The position numbers and the translations under genes are program-made. From Lachnospiraceae bacterium (GTDB lineage Bacteria > Bacillota > Clostridia > Lachnospirales > Lachnospiraceae), in contig JAAUZD010000032.1 in assembly GCA_014804785.1 (NCBI GenBank), forward strand, positions 94,827 through 134,129: a stretch of DNA of 39,303 nucleotides, in the 5' to 3' direction. Shown here piece by piece: positions 30,808-38,390 of this stretch (position 1 is the stretch's first letter; each line of letters opens with the position of its first letter). The notes beneath the pieces are model-generated. The model worked only from the letters and a program-made list of their open reading frames with translations. It did no database searches and was not told the origin of the DNA.

Positions 30808-30808
30808 T

Positions 30809-31591
30809 ATGTTTTGTATGGTTAGAACTGAAATTTGGAAACTGAAACGCTATCATATAATATGGGCAGGCGTTTTTCTGATGCTGCTTTCCGTTTTATT
30901 GACATTGTTTTCCACTACGGCATTGGACGGTACTATTTGGACATTCTCCCATTTTACGGAGCAGGTACTTAAAAATAATATTACAATGATTTTTCCTATG
31001 TGCATTACTTTACTTGCCGGATATATCATAGCAAGGGAAGAAAGGGATGATACACTGAAAAGTATTATGACGGTTCCTGTTTCTTACCGCAATTTATTAT
31101 GGGGGAAATTATTTGTCTGTGCTTTGTTGTCCCTGTTTTTAGGATTTGTAAGTGCTGTATTTACAATTATTGCGAATTTGATAATGGGATTTCCGGGACT
31201 TTCTATAACATCAGTATTACAGACATTTATTCAGTTTATTTTGAACTGCCTGTTTCTATATATTGCTGTGATGCCGGTAATAGCAGTAACTACTCGCATA
31301 GCGGGCGGACATATGATAGGTACAATCATTGCATTTGCATATGGATATGGGGGAATGTTTGCTGCAGGGAATATGACACTTGCCAATATCTATCCAATTA
31401 CAGCGAGCATGGGACTGATACAGTACCGAAGCTATGATGAAGCTGTTCACTGGAATGTTGGACTATGTGGGTTGAGCATGATTGCGGCTTTACTGGTTTC
31501 TGTGGTTATTGTGATAACAACAAAAAATGTTTTGCCAGCAAGAACAGTTAAGAAGCAGAAAAAAATCATTACAAAAAAGGTTGGTAGATAA
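30809..31591 (+). CDS. second lantibiotic-type ABC permease (MutG/EpiG-like)
   Basis: This 260-residue membrane protein has six predicted segments and the paralogous loop (REERDDTLKSIMTVPVSYRN, LLWGKLFVCALLSLFLGFVS). It pairs with the preceding permease to form the membrane part of a lanthipeptide/bacitracin-type exporter. ATG 30809 follows AGAGGGGGG; an ATG at 30776 would lie inside the previous gene. It is followed after 12 bases by the YxeA-like gene. Confidence 0.85.
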   Translation: MFCMVRTEIWKLKRYHIIWAGVFLMLLSVLLTLFSTTALDGTIWTFSHFTEQVLKNNITMIFPMCITLLAGYIIAREERDDTLKSIMTVPVSYRNLLWGKLFVCALLSLFLGFVSAVFTIIANLIMGFPGLSITSVLQTFIQFILNCLFLYIAVMPVIAVTTRIAGGHMIGTIIAFAYGYGGMFAAGNMTLANIYPITASMGLIQYRSYDEAVHWNVGLCGLSMIAALLVSVVIVITTKNVLPARTVKKQKKIITKKVGR

Positions 31592-31603
31592 GGAGTTTTT
31601 CAC

Positions 31604-31972
31604 ATGAAAAAAGGAATATTGTTTGGAATTGGTGCGGTTGCTTTAGTGGTTGTATGTGTTTGCATTTTCTTTCTTTCAGAAGCAGGCAGCACATACTATT
31701 ATTCACAAATTGATAACAGTAAAATGGAACAGGCCGAATCAAGAGGGGGCGTAATTAACTTTAGCGGGAGTATGGATTACTCATACACTTTATTTTCTTA
31801 CAACGAGAACGGAAAGGGAAAAGATATTACATTCGGAACATCAAGAGAATTGAAAGAGGGGGATTTTATCCGATTAACAGTAATGCCAATCCGTGGTGTC
31901 CTTGAATGGAGTGAAGTACAGTATGATGAACTTCCGACGGCTGTTAAAGAACAATATACCGCCCCAAAGTGA
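31604..31972 (+). CDS. YxeA-family (DUF1093) exported protein
   Basis: This 122-residue protein has an N-terminal membrane or signal segment (GILFGIGAVALVVVCVCIFF). Its domain has the DUF1093 pattern: YYYSQID, MDYSYTLFSYNENGKGKDIT, ELKEGDFIRLTVMPIRGVLE, and EVQYDELP near the end. YxeA-type proteins often accompany lantibiotic/antimicrobial-peptide ABC transporters; their role is unclear. The ribosome site is AAGGAG. It is the last gene of the exporter cluster. Confidence 0.82.
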   Translation: MKKGILFGIGAVALVVVCVCIFFLSEAGSTYYYSQIDNSKMEQAESRGGVINFSGSMDYSYTLFSYNENGKGKDITFGTSRELKEGDFIRLTVMPIRGVLEWSEVQYDELPTAVKEQYTAPK

Positions 31973-32073
31973 TTTTCAATTTCGCCAACTTATACTATTT
32001 AGATATAAGGGGAAGTATCCTGTACAGATTGCTGTGTGTGTTGGTATACCGGATCAGGTATTGCAGTGTCAAG

Positions 32074-32544
32074 GTGAAAGGTAAGGAACTGGGCGAATTG
32101 AACGATGAGCAGCTTACCATTTTCCGCAGGCGCAACATCGGCTTTATCTTCCAGAATTACAACCTTGTCCCTGTCCTGAATGTCTATGAAAATATTGTCC
32201 TACCCATAGAACTGGACGGCGATACCGTAGACCAGAAATTCATGGATGAAGTCGTGCACATGCTGGCCCTGGGGGACAGGCTGAACAGTATGCCGGGTAA
32301 CCTGTCCGGCGGACAGCAGCAGCGTGTCGCCATTGCCCGTGCCTTAATTACCAAGCCTGCCATCGTTTTGGCTGATGAACCAACCGGTAACCTAGACAGC
32401 CGGACGAGCAGTAATGTACTGGGGCTTCTGAAAGCCACCAGCAAAAAATTCCATCAAACGCTGGTAATGATTACCCACAACAACGAAGTCGCCCAACTTG
32501 CCGACCGCATTGTTCGGATTGAAGATGGTAAAATCACGCAGTAA
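32074..32544 (+). pseudogene. ABC ATPase C-terminal half (no Walker A)
   Basis: The frame runs from about VKGKELGELNDEQLTIFRRR through the Q-loop ([20 protein letters not shown]), signature ([15 protein letters not shown]), Walker B ([14 protein letters not shown]) and H-loop (LVMITHNNEVA). This is the back half of a BceA/LolD-type ATPase. There is no start codon with a ribosome site and no Walker A. It begins almost exactly where the fragment at 24988 breaks off. An FtsX-type permease pseudogene follows, the normal order of BceAB-like exporters. Confidence 0.85.
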
Positions 32545-32557
32545 AGGGGACAAGAAC

Positions 32558-33597
32558 ATGAGTGATATTCTCTTTGGAAACAACAATACAAAAGTAATAA
32601 AAAACCTCTCAAAAAAGTATTTCAAGAAAAACAAGGTACGAAATGTTACTGCAATCCTGGCTATTACACTGACAGCATTTCTATTTACCTCAATCATCTC
32701 GCTCACATTTAACATGGCTTCTTCCTTGCAGCTTTCCATGTATATGCAAAAAGGAAGCAAGGCGGATGGTACACTGGGCTATATGACGGAAGAACAATAT
32801 AAGAAACTCGCCGGAAGCGATTTCATTCAGGAAGCGGGACACAGGCGCTTCCTTGCGTATGCCAGCAATTCAATTGGTCATTCGGTTGAAATCAACTATG
32901 CTGACAGCGTACAGCAGGAGTTAGCATTCTGCGCGCCAAGCCATGGAGCAGCGCCCCAAAAAGCGAATGAGATCACCACCACCGACCTTGCGCTCAGGGC
33001 GTTAGGTGTTGAAGCCTAAATTGGCGCTTCTGTTCCAGTAGAGTTTGAAGTGCGAGGCCAGACCTATCACTATGATATGGTGCTTTCCGGCTGGTGGGAG
33101 GCCAGCAACGATGCTGTCAGCCTGATGATTGTTTCAGAGCAGTTTGTAGAGGAAAATCCCGAATTATTCCAAAACACTTATGCAACGGACAGAGAAATGG
33201 CAGGAGTGACATTTTCTGATGTGGTGCTGAAAAACAAGGTGAAAATAAAAGGCCAGTTGGAAGATTTCGCACGCAGGGTCGGTGGCGACCCTGAAAACAT
33301 GGAGGCAGATAATTTTATCCTTTGCAGCGCAAATCAATGCTGAAAAAGATGTCAGTTATATCCGCAGTTTGATGAGCGATAACTATTTTCTGGTAGATTA
33401 TCGTGATAGGACTTCCGCTGAACAAGCTCATATTTGAAAGGTTTATCACTGCATATTTTGGTGAAGTATGGCGTGTACCAGTTGGAATGCTCATAATAAT
33501 TCTTCTTGTTATGTTTGGCGCTGCGGCAGTTGCAGTTCATACACCCGCGAAGCGTATGCGGAATATGGCAGTAACGGAAACAATCAATGAACTATAA
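32558..33597 (+). pseudogene. FtsX-type ABC permease, broken and internally deleted
   Basis: ATG 32558 (AAAGGGG upstream) opens a BceB-like permease: KVIKNLSKKYFKKNKVRNVT and the first membrane segment (AILAITLTAFLFTSIISLTF). TAA at 33017-33019 interrupts the frame (GVEA-stop-IGASVPVEFEVRGQTY). It continues to 33343, shifts frame (INAEKDVSYIRSLMSDNYFL), and ends with the family C-terminus (MLIIILLVMFGAAAVAVHTP-AKRM). Several hundred residues of the usual middle are missing. It is clearly non-functional. Confidence 0.85.
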
Positions 33598-33615
33598 GAA
33601 ATTGAAAAAAGAAAA

Positions 33616-33660
33616 TCTGCGGTATGAAAACAAGAAAAATCAGACCGCAGAGATATTTTT
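33616..33660 (+). terminator. hairpin after the permease pseudogene
   Basis: TCTGCGGT (33616-33623) pairs perfectly with ACCGCAGA (33644-33651), with GATATTTTT after it. Confidence 0.6.
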
Positions 33661-33699
33661 ACATCATTTTATTAGGAGGAGCTGTTATGCGGCACTTCT

Positions 33700-33942
33700 T
33701 TGGGACGTGACAGTGACAGCACACTGAAAGTGACTTATTCGCTCAGTATTCAATCGGGTACAGCAACATTATACTGGCTGGAAAGCGAAGAGGAACATGT
33801 TATTTCCGGGGAGAAAGTGAAATATGCTATTGCGGAAGTGACCGCTGCAGATGTCTGTGAATTTACAGTTGATGCCGGAGACAATTTTATTGTTCTTAAG
33901 GGGAATGATTTTACAGGGAGTCTGTCGTTAGAAATTGAATAG
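33700..33942 (+). pseudogene. small exported-protein fragment lacking its signal
   Basis: About 80 residues remain (STLKVTYSLSIQSGTATLYW, GEKVKYAIAEVTAADVCEFT, NFIVLKGNDFTGSLSLEIE), compactly beta-rich in look. Upstream in-frame residues ELLCGTSLGR resemble the end of a lipoprotein signal, but no start or full signal is left. The good AGGAGGAG site leads only to an ATG in another frame (MRHFFGT-stop). It is probably an accessory protein of a peptide-resistance ABC locus, now truncated. Confidence 0.55.
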
Positions 33943-33987
33943 CGTACACTTCTGTTCGGAGTGCCTGAAGCGTGTATTCTTTCCTAG

Positions 33988-34191
33988 TTGATCTACAAAG
34001 GAATGGTAGCCAGTGAACAGCTTGAGGGATTTGCGCATTATTTCCCGTGGAAAGGCATGACGGTCAGTATACTTGGTATATTTTGCATAGTTTTCGTTAC
34101 AATGCTGTATGCTATCTGTAAGGTCATGAAAGAAAATATTAATGATGCTCTAAGGGATGATATGGCTCAAAAAAATGTTAAGCAAGGGTAG
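33988..34191 (+). pseudogene. C-terminal fragment of an FtsX-type permease
   Basis: Sixty-odd residues (EQLEGFAHYFPWKGMTVSIL, GIFCIVFVTMLYAICKVMKE, NINDALRDDMA) match the last membrane segment and tail of a BceB/MacB-type permease. No start or upstream part is present. It belongs to a different permease from the 32558 pseudogene, whose own C-terminus is at 33597. Confidence 0.65.
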
Positions 34192-34273
34192 GAAGTTGCC
34201 GTTTGGAGAAATTATTTTATCATCATCCAGACAACCTGATAGTTTGGCTACATGATGGAAGAAGGAGGCTGTT

Positions 34274-35179
34274 ATGTGTCAATTTGCATTTCTTATATTT
34301 TTCATTTCATCCTGCATATTTGCAGGAATTATGCTGCATGACTCCAGAACATTATGGAGTGGAGCCTCTTTTTTGTTCATGATGATATGTCTGGCGGTCT
34401 ATTTATTATTTACAGTATCCCAATATTCAGAATGGTTGGCGGCGCATGATTTAGTAATCGGAATACTGATTGTTATGTTTATTTTGGCAATAGGCAGTGT
34501 TATTGCGTTTCCGGCAGTTTTGATTCTCATATTCTTTGTGGAAGGAATAAGGGTAATCAGGCATGAGGGTATAAAACCGGCAAATCTGTTGTCGCTGCTG
34601 GCGATGTATTCAATTTCCGCGGTGCTCAATCTTTTCCATCTGAGAAAGAAAAGAAATGTAGACTATATTGTTGTACTGGGAGCCGGGATTATTGGAAGCA
34701 AGGTTACGCCATTACTTGCGGCGCGGATTGAAAAAGGGATAGAATTGTTGCACTACAATCCAAATGCTGTACTGATCATGTCCGGTGGGCAAGATCCCGG
34801 AGAGGATATACCGGAAAGCAAAGCTATGGCAAATTATGCGGTTGATAAGGGCGTGGATACGGAGAAAATCATTATGGAACAGAAATCTGTATCCACACTG
34901 GAAAATCTGCGGTTTTCAAGGGAACTGATGAACATACAGAAACCTAAAATTATTGACGTCACGACTGCTTATCATGTGTTCAGAGCTTTAATACTTGCAA
35001 AGCAGCAGGAAATAAAATGTGTAGGTTTTGGTGCAAAAACAAAATGGTATTTTACGTTAAATGCTTTTATCCGTGAATTTATTGGTTATTTGAGGTTGAC
35101 ATGGAAGAGACATGCCCTTGTGATTGGGATAGTAGTGGTCGTAATAATAAGTTTTAATCTTGGAGGGCAAAAATATTGA
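34274..35179 (+). CDS. YdcF/SanA-type DUF218 membrane protein
   Basis: This 301-residue protein has four N-terminal membrane segments (about 1-120) and a DUF218 domain (about 130-265: VDYIVVLGAGIIGSKVTPLL, AVLIMSGGQDPGEDIPESKA, EQKSVSTLENLRFSRELM, TAYHVFRALILAKQ). One C-terminal membrane segment follows. The family (ElyC/SanA/YdcF) affects envelope metabolism and vancomycin tolerance in other bacteria; the substrate is uncertain. The start follows GAAGGAGGCTGTT. The gene is intact, unlike its left neighbours. Confidence 0.88.
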   Translation: MCQFAFLIFFISSCIFAGIMLHDSRTLWSGASFLFMMICLAVYLLFTVSQYSEWLAAHDLVIGILIVMFILAIGSVIAFPAVLILIFFVEGIRVIRHEGIKPANLLSLLAMYSISAVLNLFHLRKKRNVDYIVVLGAGIIGSKVTPLLAARIEKGIELLHYNPNAVLIMSGGQDPGEDIPESKAMANYAVDKGVDTEKIIMEQKSVSTLENLRFSRELMNIQKPKIIDVTTAYHVFRALILAKQQEIKCVGFGAKTKWYFTLNAFIREFIGYLRLTWKRHALVIGIVVVVIISFNLGGQKY

Positions 35180-35482
35180 ATACAAAGAGAAAATCATGTG
35201 CATTAATTTATTGTTATATGGAGTTTTGACCGTTTTGCTTCTTCTTTTAATCTTTTTCAGTATGCAAAAGTGAGCTTCAAGAACTGAAAGATGGTTTTAG
35301 AGAATAGATTAACGACTGGATAGGTTCTGTAAACCGGTAAGACCTATGAGACGTTTAAGGCGTGAAAGTTTGAAAGGAAAGCACTTATCCTGAATTATTC
35401 ATATAGTAGTTGTTGCTGGTGCATAGCACCGCATTAGAAAGCAATAAGTACATGAAAATAAATTTTAACGGAGGAACACACT
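35180..35482. other. 303-base gap with one tiny hydrophobic frame
   Basis: ATG 35196 to TGA 35273 encodes 25 residues, mostly Leu/Ile/Phe (INLLLYGVLTVLLLLLIFF), with only a weak ribosome site (AAAGAGA). It may be a relic of a membrane protein. The rest shows no gene and no clear promoter. ACGGAGGAAC at the end is the ribosome site of the response regulator. Confidence 0.35.
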
Positions 35483-36169
35483 ATGGCAAACATTCTGGTT
35501 GTTGAAGACGAAAAGAATATGCAGGAAATTATTGTTGAATATATGCAGCGGGGCGGCCATGTCTGTTATACGGCGGACGATGGCATGGATGCGCTGATGG
35601 TATTGAAGAGTCATCCGATGGATTTAATGATACTGGATATTATGATGCCTTTCCTCGATGGCTTTTCCGTCTGTAAAATGGCAAGGGAAATGAGCAATCT
35701 CCCTATTATCATGTTAACTTCTAAGGGAAGCGAGGATGATAAGCTGAAAGGCTATGATCTGGGGGCGGACGATTACATGACAAAACCATTCAGTCCTAAA
35801 GTGCTGCTCGCAAAAGCAAACGCCCTGCTGCGCCGTAATACTGCCATCTGGGCAGATACCGTAAGTACCGTTAACACTGTCAGCGGGGGAAAAATTTCGA
35901 TTATTCCTGCTTTACATAAAGTGTTTCTGGACGGGCAGGAAATTACCCTGACCTATAAAGAGTATGAATTGCTTTATTTTCTTATGTCAAATCCCGGACA
36001 GATTTTTACCAGAGAGCAGCTGCTTAACAGGATATGGGGATATGATTTTGAAGGGACGACGAGAACAGTGGACACACATATCAAAACGATTCGCCAAAAG
36101 CTAGGTGATGAGGGGAAACATATCGTAACGCTGATTCGTTCCGGTTACAAATTCGAGGTGACAGTATGA
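35483..36169 (+). CDS. OmpR/PhoB-family response regulator
   Basis: This 228-residue protein has a receiver domain with acidic pocket E8-D9, phospho-acceptor D52 (LMILDIMMP), a switch Thr in IIMLTS and K101 (DDYMTKPF). A winged-helix DNA-binding domain follows (about 128-228: ITLTYKEYELLYFLMSNPGQ, IFTREQLLNRIWGYDFEGTT, RTVDTHIKTIRQKLGD). It overlaps the kinase gene by 4 bases. Direct 11-base repeats, the usual target of this family, occur at 25491 and 37289, so it probably activates the CotH operon and the adjacent ABC operon. Confidence 0.95.
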   Translation: MANILVVEDEKNMQEIIVEYMQRGGHVCYTADDGMDALMVLKSHPMDLMILDIMMPFLDGFSVCKMAREMSNLPIIMLTSKGSEDDKLKGYDLGADDYMTKPFSPKVLLAKANALLRRNTAIWADTVSTVNTVSGGKISIIPALHKVFLDGQEITLTYKEYELLYFLMSNPGQIFTREQLLNRIWGYDFEGTTRTVDTHIKTIRQKLGDEGKHIVTLIRSGYKFEVTV

Positions 36170-37242
36170 AAATAAGTGATAATATGAATGTTTTTGGCAT
36201 CCGGAAGAAAATACTGTTGGCTTCTAAAATGATGGGTATTATCTTGGTAGTATCTTATGTGTTTTCTACCAGACTGCCCTTGAGTGCAGATATTTCTTTT
36301 GTAATCTGGCTGGTCTTTGTTGCCGTATTGATCTGTGGAATCGACTTATGGATGGCAAAATTTATTACAAAGCCTGTATCGGAGCTGAACGATGCCGCCC
36401 GGAGCATGGCAGATTTGGATTTTTCCAGGCCCTGCGGGGTGACAGGCCATGATGAATTTGGTGAGCTTTCCCGCAGTCTGAATCTTATGGCTGAAAGCCT
36501 GCAGGAAGCGTTTTCCAAATTGGAAAATGTGAACAGGAAGCTGGAGCAGGATGTGGAACAGAAAAAGCGTCTGCTGGCGGAACGGAAGGAACTGGTAGAC
36601 AACCTTTCCCATGAAATGAAGACCCCGTTGGGCGTGATCCGTGCTTATGCGGAAGGGGTGCAGGATGAAACAGACGATGCAAAAAAGCAAAATTACTACG
36701 AGGTCATCATAGCGGAAACGGAACGTATGAGCCGTCTGATCACTACCCTGCTTGATCTGTCCGCGCTGGAAAACGGAGCCACGCAGCTTCGCCCGGAACG
36801 TTTTGACTTTGTTGAATTTCTGGAAACCGTTGCTGGACGGCTGCTGATCGACAGCCCGGATGTCTGCTTTGATCTGCAATATGAATTGCCGGAGCAGCCT
36901 GTTTATGTCAATACGGACAAGAGCCGGATGGAGCAGGTACTGAATAACCTGATTGTCAATGCAAAGAGGAATGTCCGGCCGGGAGGTGTTTTGAAGCTGT
37001 TTTTAAAAGAGCGTGACGGTATGCTGGATTTTTCTATTTATAACCAAGGGCAGCCTATCCCACAGGAAAATCTTTCAAAAATCTGGACAAAATTTTATCG
37101 TGATAAAAATACAACATACAGCGGTTCTGGATTAGGGCTTGCGATCGTGGCGCAGATCCTTTCCATGCAGCATTTAGCGTATGGTGCTGCAAACCAGCAA
37201 GACGGAGTGGCATTCTATTTTTCCATTCCTGCTATAAAATAA
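36166..37242 (+). CDS. sensor histidine kinase with almost no extracellular domain
   Basis: The 358 residues comprise membrane segments at about 16-34 and 44-60 with a loop of some ten residues. HAMP follows (about 62-115, ITKPVSELNDAARSMADLDF), then a coiled coil, HisKA with H149 (VDNLSHEMKTPLGVIRAYAE), and the ATPase domain (N box VLNNLIVNAKRN, FYRDKN, G2 YSGSGLGLAIV). The small loop means it senses within the membrane or through a partner such as the downstream ABC transporter, as known for Bce-type kinases. It is translationally coupled to the regulator. Confidence 0.93.
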   Translation: MKISDNMNVFGIRKKILLASKMMGIILVVSYVFSTRLPLSADISFVIWLVFVAVLICGIDLWMAKFITKPVSELNDAARSMADLDFSRPCGVTGHDEFGELSRSLNLMAESLQEAFSKLENVNRKLEQDVEQKKRLLAERKELVDNLSHEMKTPLGVIRAYAEGVQDETDDAKKQNYYEVIIAETERMSRLITTLLDLSALENGATQLRPERFDFVEFLETVAGRLLIDSPDVCFDLQYELPEQPVYVNTDKSRMEQVLNNLIVNAKRNVRPGGVLKLFLKERDGMLDFSIYNQGQPIPQENLSKIWTKFYRDKNTTYSGSGLGLAIVAQILSMQHLAYGAANQQDGVAFYFSIPAIK

Positions 37243-37288
37243 AGATCAATCTCCCTAAAAGGCTTCCGTTTCTGAAAAGAAGAAAAAT

Positions 37289-37342
37289 TTCACATCAACT
37301 TCATATGGACTTCACATGGATTTCACCGCACTTTTCTATTCT
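37289..37342 (+). promoter_or_regulatory. response-regulator operator and promoter of the ABC operon
   Basis: TTCA(C/T) repeats begin at 37289, 37300, 37311 and 37322 (exact 11-base period), with TATTCT at 37337-37342. Repeat sequences, spacing and the following TACTTCATCAAGAGGGAAGG closely match 25491-25570. It lies just after the kinase gene, so the system controls its own downstream operon. Confidence 0.8.
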
Positions 37343-37392
37343 TACTTCATCAAGAGGGAAGGAATCTCTCTCAGAATAAGGAGGTATAGATT

Positions 37393-37545
37393 ATGTTTTT
37401 AGGTTTGGAATGGTACTTGTGGCTTGTGATTGTGGTGGTACTTATCATCGCTATCCCGTTCAAGGTAAAGTTTATGAAATGGTGGAGCAAACGTGAACAG
37501 GAAAAGAAAAAAGGACAGCATGGGAAATGGGGGGATGATGAATGA
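37393..37545 (+). CDS. 50-residue single-span membrane protein
   Basis: After AAGGAGG, ATG 37393 encodes one membrane helix (EWYLWLVIVVVLIIAIPF) and a strongly charged cytoplasmic tail (KWWSKREQEKKKGQHGKWGD). The stop overlaps the ATPase start by ATGA, so it is coupled to that gene. It is the first gene behind the operator. It may be an accessory subunit or sensor link of the transporter. I know no named family. Confidence 0.75.
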   Translation: MFLGLEWYLWLVIVVVLIIAIPFKVKFMKWWSKREQEKKKGQHGKWGDDE

Positions 37546-38390
37546 TTGAAGTAAAGAATCTGACTTTTTCCTATGGGAAAGACAAACAGGCATTACATGG
37601 TCTGAATTTCACTGTAGAAGATGGGGAAATCTTTGGATTCTTAGGGCCTAATGGTTCCGGGAAGTCTACAACCCAGAAAATATTGACCGGTATCCTGAAA
37701 GGGCATGGCGGTATGGTGTCCCTGTTCGGGAAAGAGTTAAGGAGCACACATACACAGGAGTTTTTTCAAAAGATCGGTGTCCTGTTTGAGTTCCCTTATC
37801 TGTATGCCAACTTGAGTGCCCTTGACAATCTGTATTATTTCTCATCGTTCTATCCGAAAGAACAACTGCGGGATGCGGAAGAAGTACTTGACGAACTGGA
37901 ATTTAAGAAGGATTTCTTGCGGAAACCGGTATCCTCCTACTCAAAAGGGATGCGTCAGCGTGTCAGTATGGCGAGGGCTTTGATCAGCAACCCGAAGCTC
38001 CTGTTTCTGGATGAACCTACCAGCGGGCTTGACCCTACCGGAGCAGTCCTTTTCCGTAGAATCATAGAAAGCGAGCGGCGGAAGGGAACAACGGTATTCG
38101 TGACGACCCACAATATGCTGGATGCTGACCTGCTCTGCGACAGAGTGGCTTTTATTTCCAATGGAAATATAGTTGCCCTTGATACACCAAAGAATCTGAA
38201 AGAGCAAAACAGCAACCACAGAATTGTTGTTGATTATCTGTATCAGGGCAGGCGGGAGGAAAAGACACTGGAAGCTCCAGAGTTGAAATCCGGGATCCCT
38301 TTTGTGTATGATGAACTGATCAGTGTTCATTCCCAGGAACCGACTTTGGAGGATATATTCATCCAGTATGCAGGAAGGAGGTTGTCATGA
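37542..38390 (+). CDS. ABC transporter ATP-binding protein
   Basis: This 282-residue ATPase is complete: Walker A (GPNGSGKST), Q-loop (IGVLFEFPYLY), signature (VSSYSKGMRQRVSMARAL; SKGMR type), Walker B (LLFLDEPTSGLDP) and H-loop (TTHNMLDADLL). A C-terminal extension of about 70 residues ends TLEDIFIQYAGRRLS. The type matches drug, bacitracin or fluoroquinolone exporters. It overlaps the permease gene by ATGA and shares the upstream operator. Confidence 0.95.
   Translation: MIEVKNLTFSYGKDKQALHGLNFTVEDGEIFGFLGPNGSGKSTTQKILTGILKGHGGMVSLFGKELRSTHTQEFFQKIGVLFEFPYLYANLSALDNLYYFSSFYPKEQLRDAEEVLDELEFKKDFLRKPVSSYSKGMRQRVSMARALISNPKLLFLDEPTSGLDPTGAVLFRRIIESERRKGTTVFVTTHNMLDADLLCDRVAFISNGNIVALDTPKNLKEQNSNHRIVVDYLYQGRREEKTLEAPELKSGIPFVYDELISVHSQEPTLEDIFIQYAGRRLS

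Noticed and set aside
31893-32084. Plus-strand frame bridging the YxeA gene and the ATPase fragment
   Set aside because: Starts inside the YxeA gene in another frame and has no recognisable protein content.
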